Below, in pieces: positions 1-8,367 of a stretch of DNA of 64,000 bases; positions within the stretch are counted from its first letter, which is position 1; each line of letters opens with the position of its first letter. Source of the stretch: Peribacillus folii (GTDB taxonomy: Bacteria; Bacillota; Bacilli; Bacillales; DSM-1321); the NCBI RefSeq assembly GCF_030271255.1, contig NZ_JASJOM010000006.1, positions 62,001 to 126,000 on the forward strand. The letters are read 5' to 3'. The notes below the pieces were generated by a model. The model was not told the origin of the DNA. It worked only from the letters and a program-made list of their open reading frames with translations, and made no database searches. The position numbers were made by a program, and so were the translations under genes.

Positions 1-287
1 ATCAAGAAATGGGATTGAAAATGCCTGATAAAGTCAAGGAAATGGTTCATAAGGAAGGCTATTATTCACTTTCCTTGGAAGTACTGCCTCAATATGTTGG
101 GGACTATTTAGTCATTAGCAAATATAGAGATCAAGATAACTCTTTCCAAAACACCGATGTTTACAAACAAATGCCTGCGGTGAAAGAAGATCATGTTTTC
201 GAAGCTAATGGTAACGAGTTCATATTCAATGACCCGCTAACATTGGATTATCAATTGGAATTTTTCAAATCACATTTCTTGAATTAA
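1..287 (+). CDS. Iron-siderophore ABC transporter substrate-binding protein, C-terminal part (5' end outside window)
   Basis: The frame is open to the left edge, and the ATG at 9 has no ribosome site, so this is the C-terminal ~94 residues of a longer protein. The pattern GDYLVISK ... VYKQMPAVKEDHVFEA ... NDPLTLDYQLEFF resembles the end of Peripla_BP_2 siderophore-binding lipoproteins (FeuA/FhuD/YfiY type). In that family the last domain ends with an 'AVK-x-HVxE' strand and a 'DPLTLxxQLDxF' helix. Such proteins are lipid-anchored outside the membrane and deliver ferric siderophore to a permease. The substrate cannot be inferred. Another Peripla_BP_2 ligand is possible. Confidence 0.6.
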   Translation, partial: QEMGLKMPDKVKEMVHKEGYYSLSLEVLPQYVGDYLVISKYRDQDNSFQNTDVYKQMPAVKEDHVFEANGNEFIFNDPLTLDYQLEFFKSHFLN

Positions 288-299
288 ATCGAACGCATT

Positions 300-328
300 A
301 GCGGGGAACTCCTCTTCCCTGCTTTTTT
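300..328 (+). terminator. Rho-independent terminator of the siderophore-binding gene
   Basis: An 8-bp stem (agcgggga/tccctgct, one G-U pair) is followed by a run of T, 13 bases after the stop codon. Confidence 0.75.
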
Positions 329-364
329 ATGTCCTCCCTTTCTATTAGCATCTCATGTAAAATG

Positions 365-396
365 CAAAAAGGTTCGGAATGCAACCATTCCGAACC
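365..396 (-). terminator. Terminator of fabI
   Basis: An 11-bp perfect stem (371-381 with 386-396, loop caac) is followed on the minus strand by TTTTTGCATTTT. It lies 20 bases past the fabI stop. Confidence 0.8.
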
Positions 397-416
397 CCTC
401 AGGCAGTATGTCGTTG

Positions 417-1190
417 TTATCCTATAATATGATATCCAGAATCGACATGGATATTTTCACCAGTGATCCCGCGGGACATATCGCTCAATAAGAAGAGTGC
501 CGTATCGCCGACTTCTTCTGGAGTCGTTGTACGGCGCAAAGGTGCCTCTTCCTCGATCTTCTTCAGGATGGAATTGAAATCACGCACCCCTTTGGCCGAT
601 AACGTACGTATCGGACCGGCTGAAATTGCATTCACACGAATGTTATCTTTGCCAAGATCGCTTGACAGATAACGGACACTTGCTTCAAGTGAAGCCTTTG
701 CCACTCCCATCACGTTATAATTAGGCATGACGCGTTCACCGCCAAGGTACGTCATCGTGACGATGCTGCCGCCTTCAGGCATGAGTTCCTTCGCCGCTTT
801 GGCTACAGCCGTTAAAGAGAATGAACTGATATTATGGGCCAGCAAGAACCCTTCACGGCTTGTGTTGACGAATTCCCCGTCAAGTTCTTCTTTATTTGCA
901 AAAGCTACGGAGTGTGCGACACCGTGGATGATTCCCACCTTTTCCTTAATGGTCGCAAAGCACGCCTCGATAGACTCGTCCTTCGTCACATCGCATTGTA
1001 ATATGATCGAAGGCTCGCCTTCCAATGTGGAAGATAGTTCGTTCACGCTTTTTTCCGTACGCTCTTTTCCATATGTGAATATCAGCTTTGCACCAGCTTT
1101 ATGTAAGGAACGGGCAACGCCCCAAGCTATGCTTCTTTTATTCGCTACACCCATTATGACAAACGTTTTTCCTTCTAATGAAAAAGTCAT
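417..1190 (-). CDS. fabI: Enoyl-[acyl-carrier-protein] reductase (NADH-type) FabI
   Basis: Catalyses the last step of each fatty-acid elongation cycle, reducing trans-2-enoyl-ACP in the cytoplasm. The protein is 257 aa, the usual FabI size. It has a variant Rossmann start (FVIMGVANKRSIAWG), the SVAFANKEELDGEF stretch and the Y-x6-K active site in YNVMGVAK. It ends in the typical DSGYHIIG tail. An AGGAGG site precedes the ATG. The gene is monocistronic, with its own terminator and a FapR operator upstream, so malonyl-CoA-responsive control by FapR is inferred. The Y-x6-K spacing separates it from ordinary short-chain dehydrogenases (Y-x3-K). Confidence 0.97.
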   Translation of the reverse strand: MTFSLEGKTFVIMGVANKRSIAWGVARSLHKAGAKLIFTYGKERTEKSVNELSSTLEGEPSIILQCDVTKDESIEACFATIKEKVGIIHGVAHSVAFANKEELDGEFVNTSREGFLLAHNISSFSLTAVAKAAKELMPEGGSIVTMTYLGGERVMPNYNVMGVAKASLEASVRYLSSDLGKDNIRVNAISAGPIRTLSAKGVRDFNSILKKIEEEAPLRRTTTPEEVGDTALFLLSDMSRGITGENIHVDSGYHIIG

Positions 1191-1220
1191 CTTGTGACCT
1201 CCTAATTTTTAATACAAGTT

Positions 1221-1239
1221 ATTAGTACCTGCTACTAAT
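1221..1239 (-). promoter_or_regulatory. FapR operator of fabI
   Basis: The 19-mer ATTAGTACCTGCTACTAAT is a near-perfect palindrome matching the FapR consensus ATTAGTACCTGNTACTAAT. It lies 31 bases upstream of the fabI start, just downstream of a -10 element, where bound repressor would cover the start of transcription. Confidence 0.9.
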
Positions 1240-1242
1240 TAC

Positions 1243-1251
1243 AGTATATCA
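1243..1251 (-). promoter_or_regulatory. Extended -10 promoter element of fabI
   Basis: On the minus strand the sequence reads TGATATACT, an extended -10 (TGnTATACT). No convincing -35 is seen 16-18 bases upstream. The FapR box starts 3 bases downstream. Confidence 0.55.
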
Positions 1252-1303
1252 AATTTTCTTTGATAAAAACACCGTTTTCTCACCGAGGCTTGCATCACTC
1301 AGG

Positions 1304-2689
1304 TTACAGTAAATATCCCATGAACAATGTCGCCAGTCCAAAATAGATCAGGATGCTTATAAGGTCGTTGATCGTCGTGATGAACGGACCGGAAGCTACC
1401 GCTGGGTCGATCTTCATTTTATGCATGAGAAGCGGGACGATCGAACCTGCTAGCGTTGCTACAATCAGCGTAATGAAAATTGAAATGCCCACCAATAGCC
1501 CGAGCATTAAGTCATGCTGCCAAAAATAGACGATGAAAATGATGGAAATACCGCATGTAAGGCCAATGATGAGTCCGGTTCCAGCCTCTCGGAGCACCAG
1601 CTTCCATTTGCTTTCCTGTTCCAAATCCCCTGTTGCAATCCCTCTGACCGCAACTGCCAGCGCTTGCGTTCCAGTATTGCCGGCCATACCGCCAATCAAA
1701 GGAATGAATACGGCCAAAATCGCTTTTTGGCTGAGCGTCTCTTCGAATCTGCCGATCAAGCTTGCAGTCAACAAACCTAAAAACAATAAAATCACGAGCC
1801 ACGGCAGCCGTTTTTTCGCAGCGGAGAATGGACTTTTATCAACATGATCGAGATCTGATATACCTGCCAATTTAGAATAATCATCTGATGCTTCTTCATC
1901 CATAACATCAATGATGTCATCTACCGTAATGATTCCCAACAGGTGATTTTGAAAATCGACGACAGGGACGGCGAGGAAATCATAATCCCGAATTTTACGT
2001 GCCACCTCTTCCTGGTCCTCCGACACCGGTACGGATACGACCCGGTCATCCATCAAATCGCTGATCAAGGCTTCCTCATCAGCAATGATCAATGTACGGA
2101 GCGATAGCACCCCCAGCAGTCTCTTTTCTTCATCTATTACGAATACATAATAAATCGTTTCCGCTTGCGGGGCTTCCCTTTTTAAAATCTGCAATGCCGA
2201 ACGGGCCGTTTCGTTCGCCTCTATGGCGATGAACTCCGTCGTCATTATGCTTCCTGCCGTGGATTCCTCATAATTGAGAAGCTCCTGGATTTCACTGGCC
2301 GCTTCATCATCCATGATCGTCAAATAGCTGACGGCCTGTTCATCATTGATCTCATTCAAAACATCTGCAGCGTCATCTGCATACATATGCGAAAGCATAT
2401 CGGCTACATAGGAAGGATTCATTTCTGCAAGCAGGCTTTCGTAATCCTCTTCTTCTATTTCAATATTTTCAAAAAGGTCCGCCATTTCTTCCGGTGACAA
2501 ATACCTGTAAACGACAGATCTTGATTCGTCCGATAAGCTTGTATAAAATTGAGCCTGATCATATGGATGCATGTCAAGGAACTCCGTACGGAACTGATCC
2601 AAATTCTCCGTTTCAAGAGCTTCATGCAAAAGATCATAATTCGTTTGTTTACTTTCTTTTTCCAGTTCCTTCATCTCCTCCATATCCAT
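1304..2689 (-). CDS. mgtE: Magnesium transporter MgtE
   Basis: A 461-residue channel for Mg2+ uptake in the cytoplasmic membrane. The order is an acidic N-terminal MgtE_N domain (~30-140), two CBS domains (~140-270) that gate by sensing Mg2+, and five hydrophobic helices (~300-461). The pore region carries GGMAGNTGTQALAVAVRG and the end of the membrane domain carries PAVASGPFITTINDLISI, both MgtE hallmarks. AGGAGG sits 3 bases before this ATG and 9 bases before a second ATG, so translation may start two codons later. It is divergent from prpE, and the short gap leaves no room for an M-box riboswitch. Confidence 0.96.
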   Translation of the reverse strand: MDMEEMKELEKESKQTNYDLLHEALETENLDQFRTEFLDMHPYDQAQFYTSLSDESRSVVYRYLSPEEMADLFENIEIEEEDYESLLAEMNPSYVADMLSHMYADDAADVLNEINDEQAVSYLTIMDDEAASEIQELLNYEESTAGSIMTTEFIAIEANETARSALQILKREAPQAETIYYVFVIDEEKRLLGVLSLRTLIIADEEALISDLMDDRVVSVPVSEDQEEVARKIRDYDFLAVPVVDFQNHLLGIITVDDIIDVMDEEASDDYSKLAGISDLDHVDKSPFSAAKKRLPWLVILLFLGLLTASLIGRFEETLSQKAILAVFIPLIGGMAGNTGTQALAVAVRGIATGDLEQESKWKLVLREAGTGLIIGLTCGISIIFIVYFWQHDLMLGLLVGISIFITLIVATLAGSIVPLLMHKMKIDPAVASGPFITTINDLISILIYFGLATLFMGYLL

Positions 2690-2803
2690 ACACCTCCTAA
2701 AACGCAGTTTTTTATTTCTTCGTTCTTCGTTTATATTTTATTTTTTTAAATAATACTATACTAATACCATAAACATATACAAAACAAACAAAGGGTGTGA
2801 CTA

Positions 2804-3547
2804 ATGAACATCGATATCATCGGGGACATTCACGGATGTTTCCCCGAATTCAAGCAGCTTACAAAAAATATGGGCTATACTTGGGAAACCGGGATCCCGA
2901 TCCATCCATCTGGCAGGATCCTTGGCTTTGTTGGGGATTTGACCGACCGCGGCCCAAATTCCCTTGAGGTGATCGAGGTAGTCCATGAATTGGTCATCAA
3001 TCAAAAACTGGCAAAATATGCTCCAGGGAATCATTGCAATAAGCTGTACCGATATTTTTCAGGCAATAAAGTCCAAGTATCGCATGGATTGGAAACCACT
3101 GTAGCTGAATATGACTCACGAAGCATACGGGACCAGAAGAAAATCCGTAAAAAGTTCATGGAATTATACGAACGCTCCCCTCTGTATCAACACCTGGATG
3201 ATGGCCGCTTAATCATTGCACATGCAGGCATCCGCAGGGAATATATTGGCCAAGATAGCCATAAGGTAAAAACCTTTGTCTTATACGGGGATATCAATGG
3301 CTCGAAACATCCGGACGGTTCTCCAATCAGAAAGGATTGGGCCCGATCTTATGAAGGTGATGCCTGGATCGTATATGGACATACACCAGTCCCGGATGCC
3401 AGGCAGGTAAACCGTACATACAACATTGATACCGGCTGTGTCTTCGGCGGCAAATTGACAGCCATCCGCTATCCTGAAATGGAACTTCAAGATGTCCCTT
3501 CGTCCATGCCCTACCTAGCAGAAAAATTCAGGACTTCTTTCGATTAA
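2804..3547 (+). CDS. prpE: Metallophosphoesterase PrpE, bis(5'-nucleosyl)-tetraphosphatase / protein phosphatase
   Basis: A 247-aa calcineurin-like phosphoesterase. The PPP-family metal motifs are intact: GDIHG (residues 7-11), GDLTDRG (~47) and GNH (~76), with HAG and YGHTP further on. In B. subtilis PrpE hydrolyses Ap4A and dephosphorylates phosphotyrosine, and it affects spore germination. It sits between mgtE and the RluA-type gene, as in B. subtilis. The ATG follows AAAGGGTGTG. Terminated by its own hairpin. Confidence 0.9.
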   Translation: MNIDIIGDIHGCFPEFKQLTKNMGYTWETGIPIHPSGRILGFVGDLTDRGPNSLEVIEVVHELVINQKLAKYAPGNHCNKLYRYFSGNKVQVSHGLETTVAEYDSRSIRDQKKIRKKFMELYERSPLYQHLDDGRLIIAHAGIRREYIGQDSHKVKTFVLYGDINGSKHPDGSPIRKDWARSYEGDAWIVYGHTPVPDARQVNRTYNIDTGCVFGGKLTAIRYPEMELQDVPSSMPYLAEKFRTSFD

Positions 3548-3548
3548 T

Positions 3549-3579
3549 CAAAAAAACTCGCCGACTTGGTGAGTTTTTT
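3549..3579 (+). terminator. Terminator after prpE (probably two-way)
   Basis: An 11-bp A-T-flanked stem (aaaaactcgcc/ggtgagttttt) with a 5-base loop and terminal Ts, directly after the prpE stop. It could also stop yjbO transcription from the other side. Confidence 0.8.
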
Positions 3580-3660
3580 GCTTCCATGGATGGTTTCATT
3601 TGTTTGTTTTCAATTCTTTCCAAAATCCCACATTGGTCTGTATGTAAAGGATCCATATTC

Positions 3661-4560
3661 TTACTGCCCGTTGAGCAAATCCTTCATATCTTGAGGCAGC
3701 TCTTCCTGAAACAGCATCATCTTCTTCGTGAAAGGATGCAGGAATCTCAATTCAAAGCAATGAAGGGCTTGGCGATCGATTTCCGCCCTGCTGCCTCCAT
3801 ATAGATCATCACCTGCAAGGGGATGTCCGATATGAGCCATATGGACCCTGATTTGGTGCGTCCTGCCCGTTTGTAGCTCCAGCTTGAGGAATGTATGGGA
3901 GCGAGTGTGTGCCAATACCTCATATAAAGTGCGGGCGTGCCTGCCATCGTCGCGGACCTCCCGCTCAATAATGCTGGTGGATTTCCTGCCGATAGGTGCG
4001 TCGATCACACTTTCAGGACCGGCAACAATTCCCTCGGCAATGGCCTGGTATCGCCGTTTCACCTGTCTCATTTTTTGCTGTTCACTCAAAAGATGATGGA
4101 TATGCCGGTGCTTAGCGATCAGGACCAGTCCCGACGTATCCCTATCCAGCCTTGTAACGATATGGATCGTTGCCTGTATCCCCTTTTTTTTATAATAACC
4201 TGCCAAGCCATTGGCAAGGCTGCCGTTTGGGTGCTCCCGGGAGGGGATGGTATTCATCGATGGCGGCTTGACCACGACCAATACGAATTCATCTTCATAC
4301 TTGACATCCAGAAAGATCGGCTCTGGCAAAAGCCCCCCGCTTGCCTGCTCTGGCGGAAAAATGACCGTTACGACATCCCCAGCTTCAATCCGTTCCCTGA
4401 CCGTGACGCTGCTGCCATTCACCAAGATGGATCCACCTTTAAACTTAATATCCGTTAATGCCCGTTTTGAAATATCGCATTTGTTGAGAAATTCCCGTAG
4501 CAAAGAACCGGAATCCTCTTCAAAAACCGACCAAGTCAAAGAAAAGTTTTGATTTGACAT
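3661..4560 (-). CDS. yjbO: RluA-family pseudouridine synthase YjbO
   Basis: Isomerises specific uridines in rRNA or tRNA to pseudouridine. The 299-aa protein has an N-terminal S4-like segment (residues ~10-75), a catalytic domain with the RluA motif TRLDRDTSGL (the aspartate in RLD-x-D is the nucleophile region) and the family element LQTGRTHQIRVHMAHIGHPLAGDDLYGG. Last gene of the group yjbM-nadK-yjbO, 17 bases after nadK. The target base cannot be read from sequence. GGAG is a rather long 14 bases before the ATG. Confidence 0.9.
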   Translation of the reverse strand: MSNQNFSLTWSVFEEDSGSLLREFLNKCDISKRALTDIKFKGGSILVNGSSVTVRERIEAGDVVTVIFPPEQASGGLLPEPIFLDVKYEDEFVLVVVKPPSMNTIPSREHPNGSLANGLAGYYKKKGIQATIHIVTRLDRDTSGLVLIAKHRHIHHLLSEQQKMRQVKRRYQAIAEGIVAGPESVIDAPIGRKSTSIIEREVRDDGRHARTLYEVLAHTRSHTFLKLELQTGRTHQIRVHMAHIGHPLAGDDLYGGSRAEIDRQALHCFELRFLHPFTKKMMLFQEELPQDMKDLLNGQ

Positions 4561-4577
4561 GAGGTAAGTTTATCTCC

Positions 4578-5372
4578 TTAATTAGCAATGAATGAATCAT
4601 GCACTCTCTTCCAAAAAGGAAAAGGGCGGAATCTGGCAAAGCGGATCTTTTCATCAGCGACTCGGCACTGAATCGACTTTACGTCCTCTTGAAGAAGGGT
4701 TAAATGATCGATCGTAATTTGAAAATTGACCGCATTTACAGGCCGGAACATGCATGTATGGTGCGCCGGCAGCAATAGCGGCGAACCGACCGTCCTGAAC
4801 ACCCTATTATTGATCGAAGCCAGTTCCGTTATCTGAATTGCATCGATGGATGGGTGAACGATGGCCCCTCCAAGAGCCTTATTATAGGCTGTGCTGCCCG
4901 AAGGCGTCGCAATGCATAGCCCATCACCGCGAAATGTTTCGAAATGCTGGCCGCGTATCTCGACATCCATGACGAGCGTTCCTTCAACGCTTTTGACTGT
5001 CGATTCATTCAAAGCCAAAAACCTGGCCTCCCGCCCCCCATGCTGATAGCGGACGATCGTTTCCAGCAAAGGATATTCCACGATTTGAAAGGGGGTTTTT
5101 GCCAACGCTATCACCAATTTCTCGATTTCATCAGGGGTCCAATCCGCATAAAAACCAAGGTGTCCGGTATGCACACCAACAAAAGCGGTTTTGTCCAGAC
5201 GATTTTTATAACGGTGGAAAGCATATAATAATGTGCCGTCACCGCCGACCGAAATGACGATATCCGGCTGGTCCTCGTCATATTCCAACTGAAAGTCCTG
5301 GAGATACGTTCGCATCCTTTGCATCAAGGTATTCGATTTTGCATCTCCTTTTGACGTAATCGCAAATTTCAT
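4578..5372 (-). CDS. nadK: NAD kinase (ATP/polyphosphate-dependent)
   Basis: Phosphorylates NAD to NADP in the cytosol. The 264-aa form has the diagnostic GGDGT motif ([11 protein letters not shown]), the NE motif (LNESTVKS) and the glycine-rich loop [15 protein letters not shown], all in order. The open frame extends 17 codons upstream to 5423. The start at [10 protein letters not shown] is preferred because AAGGTGGGA precedes it and because known Bacillus NadK proteins begin there. It lies about 50 bases after yjbM, and in B. subtilis the same neighbours occur. Confidence 0.95.
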   Translation of the reverse strand: MKFAITSKGDAKSNTLMQRMRTYLQDFQLEYDEDQPDIVISVGGDGTLLYAFHRYKNRLDKTAFVGVHTGHLGFYADWTPDEIEKLVIALAKTPFQIVEYPLLETIVRYQHGGREARFLALNESTVKSVEGTLVMDVEIRGQHFETFRGDGLCIATPSGSTAYNKALGGAIVHPSIDAIQITELASINNRVFRTVGSPLLLPAHHTCMFRPVNAVNFQITIDHLTLLQEDVKSIQCRVADEKIRFARFRPFPFWKRVHDSFIAN

Positions 5373-5419
5373 GTAATCCCACCTTACCAATAAATTATTC
5401 TTATTTACCCAACATGCGT

Positions 5420-6040
5420 TCAAGAATCTTTCTTCCGTGAAAAAAGGCGCTGTGCCTCCTGGATTTCCGTCCGAATCTGCGACATCTCCGCATCAAGCAG
5501 AAAAGCCGCTTCAGCCGCTCGTTTCAGCCGCAGCTGGATATCCTCCGGGAAAATGCCTTTATATTTATAATTTAACGAATGTTCAATCGTCGCCCAAAAG
5601 TTCATGGCCAGCGTCCTGATCTGGATTTCGGCAAGGATATTTTTTTCGCCATGGATCGTTTGGACCGGGTACCGGATGACTACATGATAAGAACGGTATC
5701 CGCTTGCCTTTTTATGAGAAATATAATTCCTTTCCTCAACGATCTCAAAATCATTGCGCCCGCGTAAAAGTCCGACCACTTGCTCAATATCATCCACGAA
5801 CTGGCACATCATCCGGAGGCCGGCAATATCCTGGATCTCCGTCCCTAATTTATCAATCGGTATGCCCTTTTGACTTGCCTTGGCCAAAATGCTGACGATC
5901 GGCTTTACCCTGCCCGTAACAAACTCGATGGGGGAGTGAATATTCTCTCTCTCAAACTGTTTCCTTAATCCCTTTAGCTTTACCTTCAATTCTTCGACAG
6001 CCTGCGTATACGGCGCCAAGAAATCATCCCAACTGTCCAT
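5420..6040 (-). CDS. yjbM: Small alarmone synthetase YjbM (SAS1), GTP/GDP pyrophosphokinase
   Basis: Makes (p)ppGpp by transferring pyrophosphate from ATP to GTP or GDP; no hydrolase domain is present. The 206-aa RelA/SpoT-like synthetase domain carries [33 protein letters not shown] and [23 protein letters not shown], which include the nucleotide-binding and catalytic residues. The start at 6040 has AGGTGG at 7 bases and is chosen over an in-frame GTG two codons earlier. First gene of yjbM-nadK-yjbO, divergent from the CYTH gene. Confidence 0.95.
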   Translation of the reverse strand: MDSWDDFLAPYTQAVEELKVKLKGLRKQFERENIHSPIEFVTGRVKPIVSILAKASQKGIPIDKLGTEIQDIAGLRMMCQFVDDIEQVVGLLRGRNDFEIVEERNYISHKKASGYRSYHVVIRYPVQTIHGEKNILAEIQIRTLAMNFWATIEHSLNYKYKGIFPEDIQLRLKRAAEAAFLLDAEMSQIRTEIQEAQRLFSRKKDS

Positions 6041-6482
6041 TGCCACACCACCTATATCTATCTAAAAAGCGCCTGTTCAACTCTGGTATGGGCAGAGCGC
6101 TCTCTCTATCCAGCGATCCTATGACACACTGCTTTAACCCCTGAATCCGATAAAGCCATTTACTTATAAAAAATATGTATGATTTCTCTTTTTATGGAAT
6201 GCAATCATATGTTCAACGTTTATATTTTATCATAACCTGCAAATGATTCCTAAATATTCAAGTACTATAGCAAAAATTTATTGGCTTCGATTTGACAGCA
6301 GAACTGGTTTCTATAATGATTGATTTAAATTAAGGCTCTCAGCGCATATTTTGTTGCTGGCAAGCAAATAAAACGGTGTGGTTAATTTCCCCTGTCATGC
6401 GCGCTTTTTTGCTCCAACAATCATATATAGTTCCTGCCCTTATGAAATGAGCCTGAATTAAAGACCAGAAAGGGAGAAATAC
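6041..6482. other. Divergent promoter region between yjbM and yjbK
   Basis: About 440 bases without a credible gene. On the plus strand TTGACA (6292-6297) and TATAAT (6312-6317) both occur, but only 14 bases apart, so they may not form one promoter. No terminator, riboswitch or repeat is evident. The open frame 6339-6554 on the minus strand runs over the yjbK start and is not supported. Confidence 0.5.
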
Positions 6483-7061
6483 ATGGACCAGCATATTGAA
6501 ATCGAGTTTAAAAATCTTTTGGACAAAAGAGAATTCGTGCAGCTGATCGATCATTTCAAGATCGATGCCTCGGGTTTTACATCACAGCTTAATCATTACT
6601 TCGACACTTCCGGATTCGAATTGAAAACACGCAGTTCCGCTCTCCGGATTCGCGCGAAAAATGAACGCTTTGAATTGACCTTGAAACAGCCCGCTTCAGA
6701 GGGGTTATTGGAAACGAACCAAGCCATCACCGACGAAGAGGCGACTGCATTTTTGAAGCATGGCACTTTTCCGAAAGGAGTGATTTTACGGCTTCTCACC
6801 GAAGAGGGATTCGATACGGATGCCTTTACTTGCTTCGGGACGCTGGAGACGAACAGATTTGAATTTTCTTACAAGGAGGGATTGCTTGTCTTGGATCATA
6901 GTTCTTATCTCGATCAAGAGGATTATGAGCTTGAATATGAAGTCACGGACGCAAAGGCAGGGAAAAATATTTTTCTTAGCCTGCTTGAATCCCTTCACAT
7001 TCCTGAAAGAAAAACCGAAAATAAAGTTAAGCGGTTTTATCGTGCCAAATTCAAGGATTAA
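6483..7061 (+). CDS. yjbK: CYTH-domain triphosphatase-like protein YjbK
   Basis: The 192-aa protein starts HIEIEFKN, the ExExK signature of the CYTH (CyaB/thiamine-triphosphatase) fold. This fold forms a tunnel that binds triphosphates with two metal ions. Charged strand motifs expected for the tunnel follow: RSSALRIRAKNERFELTLKQP, EYELEYEVTD and KVKRFYRAKF. Likely activity is hydrolysis of inorganic triphosphate or a related compound, inferred from the family. It is divergent from the alarmone synthetase. AAGGGAGAAATAC precedes the ATG. Confidence 0.85.
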   Translation: MDQHIEIEFKNLLDKREFVQLIDHFKIDASGFTSQLNHYFDTSGFELKTRSSALRIRAKNERFELTLKQPASEGLLETNQAITDEEATAFLKHGTFPKGVILRLLTEEGFDTDAFTCFGTLETNRFEFSYKEGLLVLDHSSYLDQEDYELEYEVTDAKAGKNIFLSLLESLHIPERKTENKVKRFYRAKFKD

Positions 7062-7093
7062 TCCTGCATGAACCAATTTCGGAGGTGGAAAGT

Positions 7094-7753
7094 TTGAAAA
7101 TCCAGGATTTCAAAACATTTATGCAATTGCAGGCCATCCAGCAATTTACAAATAGAAACAATGCAAACACGGCTTCATCGCAAGCAATTTTTCAGGACAT
7201 GCTCTCAGAGTTGGTTTCGGGAGATTCGCTGGACGGCTCGTCGCAAAAATTGGGCTCCTTATTATCGACTGTGGAAACGGAGGCGAACGCCATCCTCCAA
7301 TCAAGGAACGCGTCAACGATGGCTTCGAGCCCACCTATCTCCCCTGCCCCGGCTGAACGTAAGGAGAGTGGAACGGGAACGAATTACGATGAAATCATCA
7401 GTCAGGCAGCCACACTATATAAGCTGCCGGAAAAGCTGATTAAGTCTGTCATTAAGCAGGAGTCGAACTTTGATCCTAAAGCGGTCAGCTATGCGGGCGC
7501 GGCAGGTCTTATGCAATTAATGCCAGCAACGGCCAGGAGCCTTGGAGTGAATGATCCCACAGATCCGGAGCAGAACATCATGGGCGGCAGTAAATATTTA
7601 AGCCAGATGATGGACAGATATGGCGGAAATATCGAACTCGCCCTCGCGGCTTATAATGCAGGACCGGGCAACGTGGACAAATATAATGGCATTCCGCCAT
7701 TCAAAGAAACAAAGAATTATGTTCAAAGCGTTTACGGAACATTTTTAAGTTAA
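7094..7753 (+). CDS. yjbJ: Lytic transglycosylase (SLT domain) YjbJ
   Basis: Cleaves peptidoglycan glycan strands between MurNAc and GlcNAc. The C-terminal half is a complete SLT domain: IKSVIKQESNFDPKAVS (the Glu of QES is catalytic), GAAGLMQLMPATARSLG, then ALAAYNAGPGNVDKY. The N-terminal ~90 residues are Ser/Gln/Asn-rich with no clear signal peptide, so export is not obvious from sequence. GGAGGTGG at 7081 overlaps the first GTG of the frame (7085) and sits 8 bases before a TTG, which is taken as the start (219 aa). It follows yjbK by 32 bases. Confidence 0.88.
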   Translation: MKIQDFKTFMQLQAIQQFTNRNNANTASSQAIFQDMLSELVSGDSLDGSSQKLGSLLSTVETEANAILQSRNASTMASSPPISPAPAERKESGTGTNYDEIISQAATLYKLPEKLIKSVIKQESNFDPKAVSYAGAAGLMQLMPATARSLGVNDPTDPEQNIMGGSKYLSQMMDRYGGNIELALAAYNAGPGNVDKYNGIPPFKETKNYVQSVYGTFLS

Positions 7754-7757
7754 TGAT

Positions 7758-7789
7758 AACTGACCCTTATATAATCGGGTCAGTTTTTT
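7758..7789 (+). terminator. Terminator after yjbJ
   Basis: A 9-bp perfect stem aactgaccc/gggtcagtt with a 10-base loop and a TTTT tail. Confidence 0.85.
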
Positions 7790-7889
7790 CATGTTCAATT
7801 TCTCCTGCAACGACGTTTCCCAGATCCGGCTTTCCCCCTTCTTCGGCTGTGTCATACTACAGATGTAAAATTTTCTTCAAGCTATATAT

Positions 7890-7918
7890 TTGTTATATCA
7901 TGACGTCATTGATAAAAT
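7890..7918 (+). promoter_or_regulatory. Promoter of yjbI-yjbH with an operator-like palindrome in the spacer
   Basis: The -35 TTGTTA (7890-7895) and -10 TAAAAT (7913-7918) are 17 bases apart. The spacer contains the perfect 10-bp palindrome ATGACGTCAT (7900-7909), flanked by TATC and TGATA. Its position between the two hexamers suggests a repressor site; the regulator is unknown. Confidence 0.65.
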
Positions 7919-7962
7919 ATGAATACATATCAACCATTTTTCTTTTAAAAGGAGTAATCAAC

Positions 7963-8367
7963 ATGATGCAAGGGAACCCTACACCATATGAATTAATTGG
8001 AGAAGGGCAATTACACAGGTTAATTGATGTGTTTTACTCCAACGTTAGCCAGCATCCTGATCTGAAGCCGATTTTCCCTGACGATTTATCGGAAACGGTC
8101 CGTAAACAAAAACAATTCATGACTCAATATTTGGGCGGTCCGTCTTTATATACAGAAGAACATGGCCATCCCATGTTGCGGGCACGGCATATACCTTTTG
8201 AAATTACACCAGAACGTGCAAAGGCATGGTTATCATGCATGTACCATGCCATGGACGAAGTGGGACTTGATGGTGAACTTAGGGAATTTTTCTATCACCG
8301 CCTCTATTTGACGGCACAGCATATGATCAATACATCCGGTATGGACGGGAAAGGAGAAGGCAGTTGA
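7963..8367 (+). CDS. yjbI: Group II truncated haemoglobin YjbI
   Basis: The 134-aa globin binds haem and O2/NO. Visible are the FYSNVSQHPDLKPIFPDD helix region, FMTQYLGGPSLYTEEHGHPMLRARHIPFEI with the proximal His region, and a C-terminal WLSCMYHAMDEVGL helix typical of TrHbO (Trp at G8). The open frame runs 70 codons further up, but AAAAGGAGT lies 7 bases before the ATG at 7963, giving the known family length. The last bases overlap the yjbH start, so the two are translationally coupled; the pair yjbI-yjbH is conserved in Bacillus and Staphylococcus. Confidence 0.93.
   Translation: MMQGNPTPYELIGEGQLHRLIDVFYSNVSQHPDLKPIFPDDLSETVRKQKQFMTQYLGGPSLYTEEHGHPMLRARHIPFEITPERAKAWLSCMYHAMDEVGLDGELREFFYHRLYLTAQHMINTSGMDGKGEGS

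Noticed and set aside
727-1197. 156-codon plus-strand frame over fabI
   Set aside because: Shadow of fabI, whose protein is unmistakable on the other strand; no ribosome site.
2690-2803. Possible M-box riboswitch before mgtE
   Set aside because: Only 114 bases separate mgtE and prpE, too short for an M-box, and no leader terminator is seen.
3937-4458. 173-codon plus-strand frame over yjbO
   Set aside because: Antisense shadow of an intact RluA-family gene; low-complexity translation without family features.
6292-6317. TTGACA and TATAAT before yjbK
   Set aside because: The hexamers are perfect but only 14 bases apart, too close for a standard SigA promoter; kept only as a remark in the intergenic entry.
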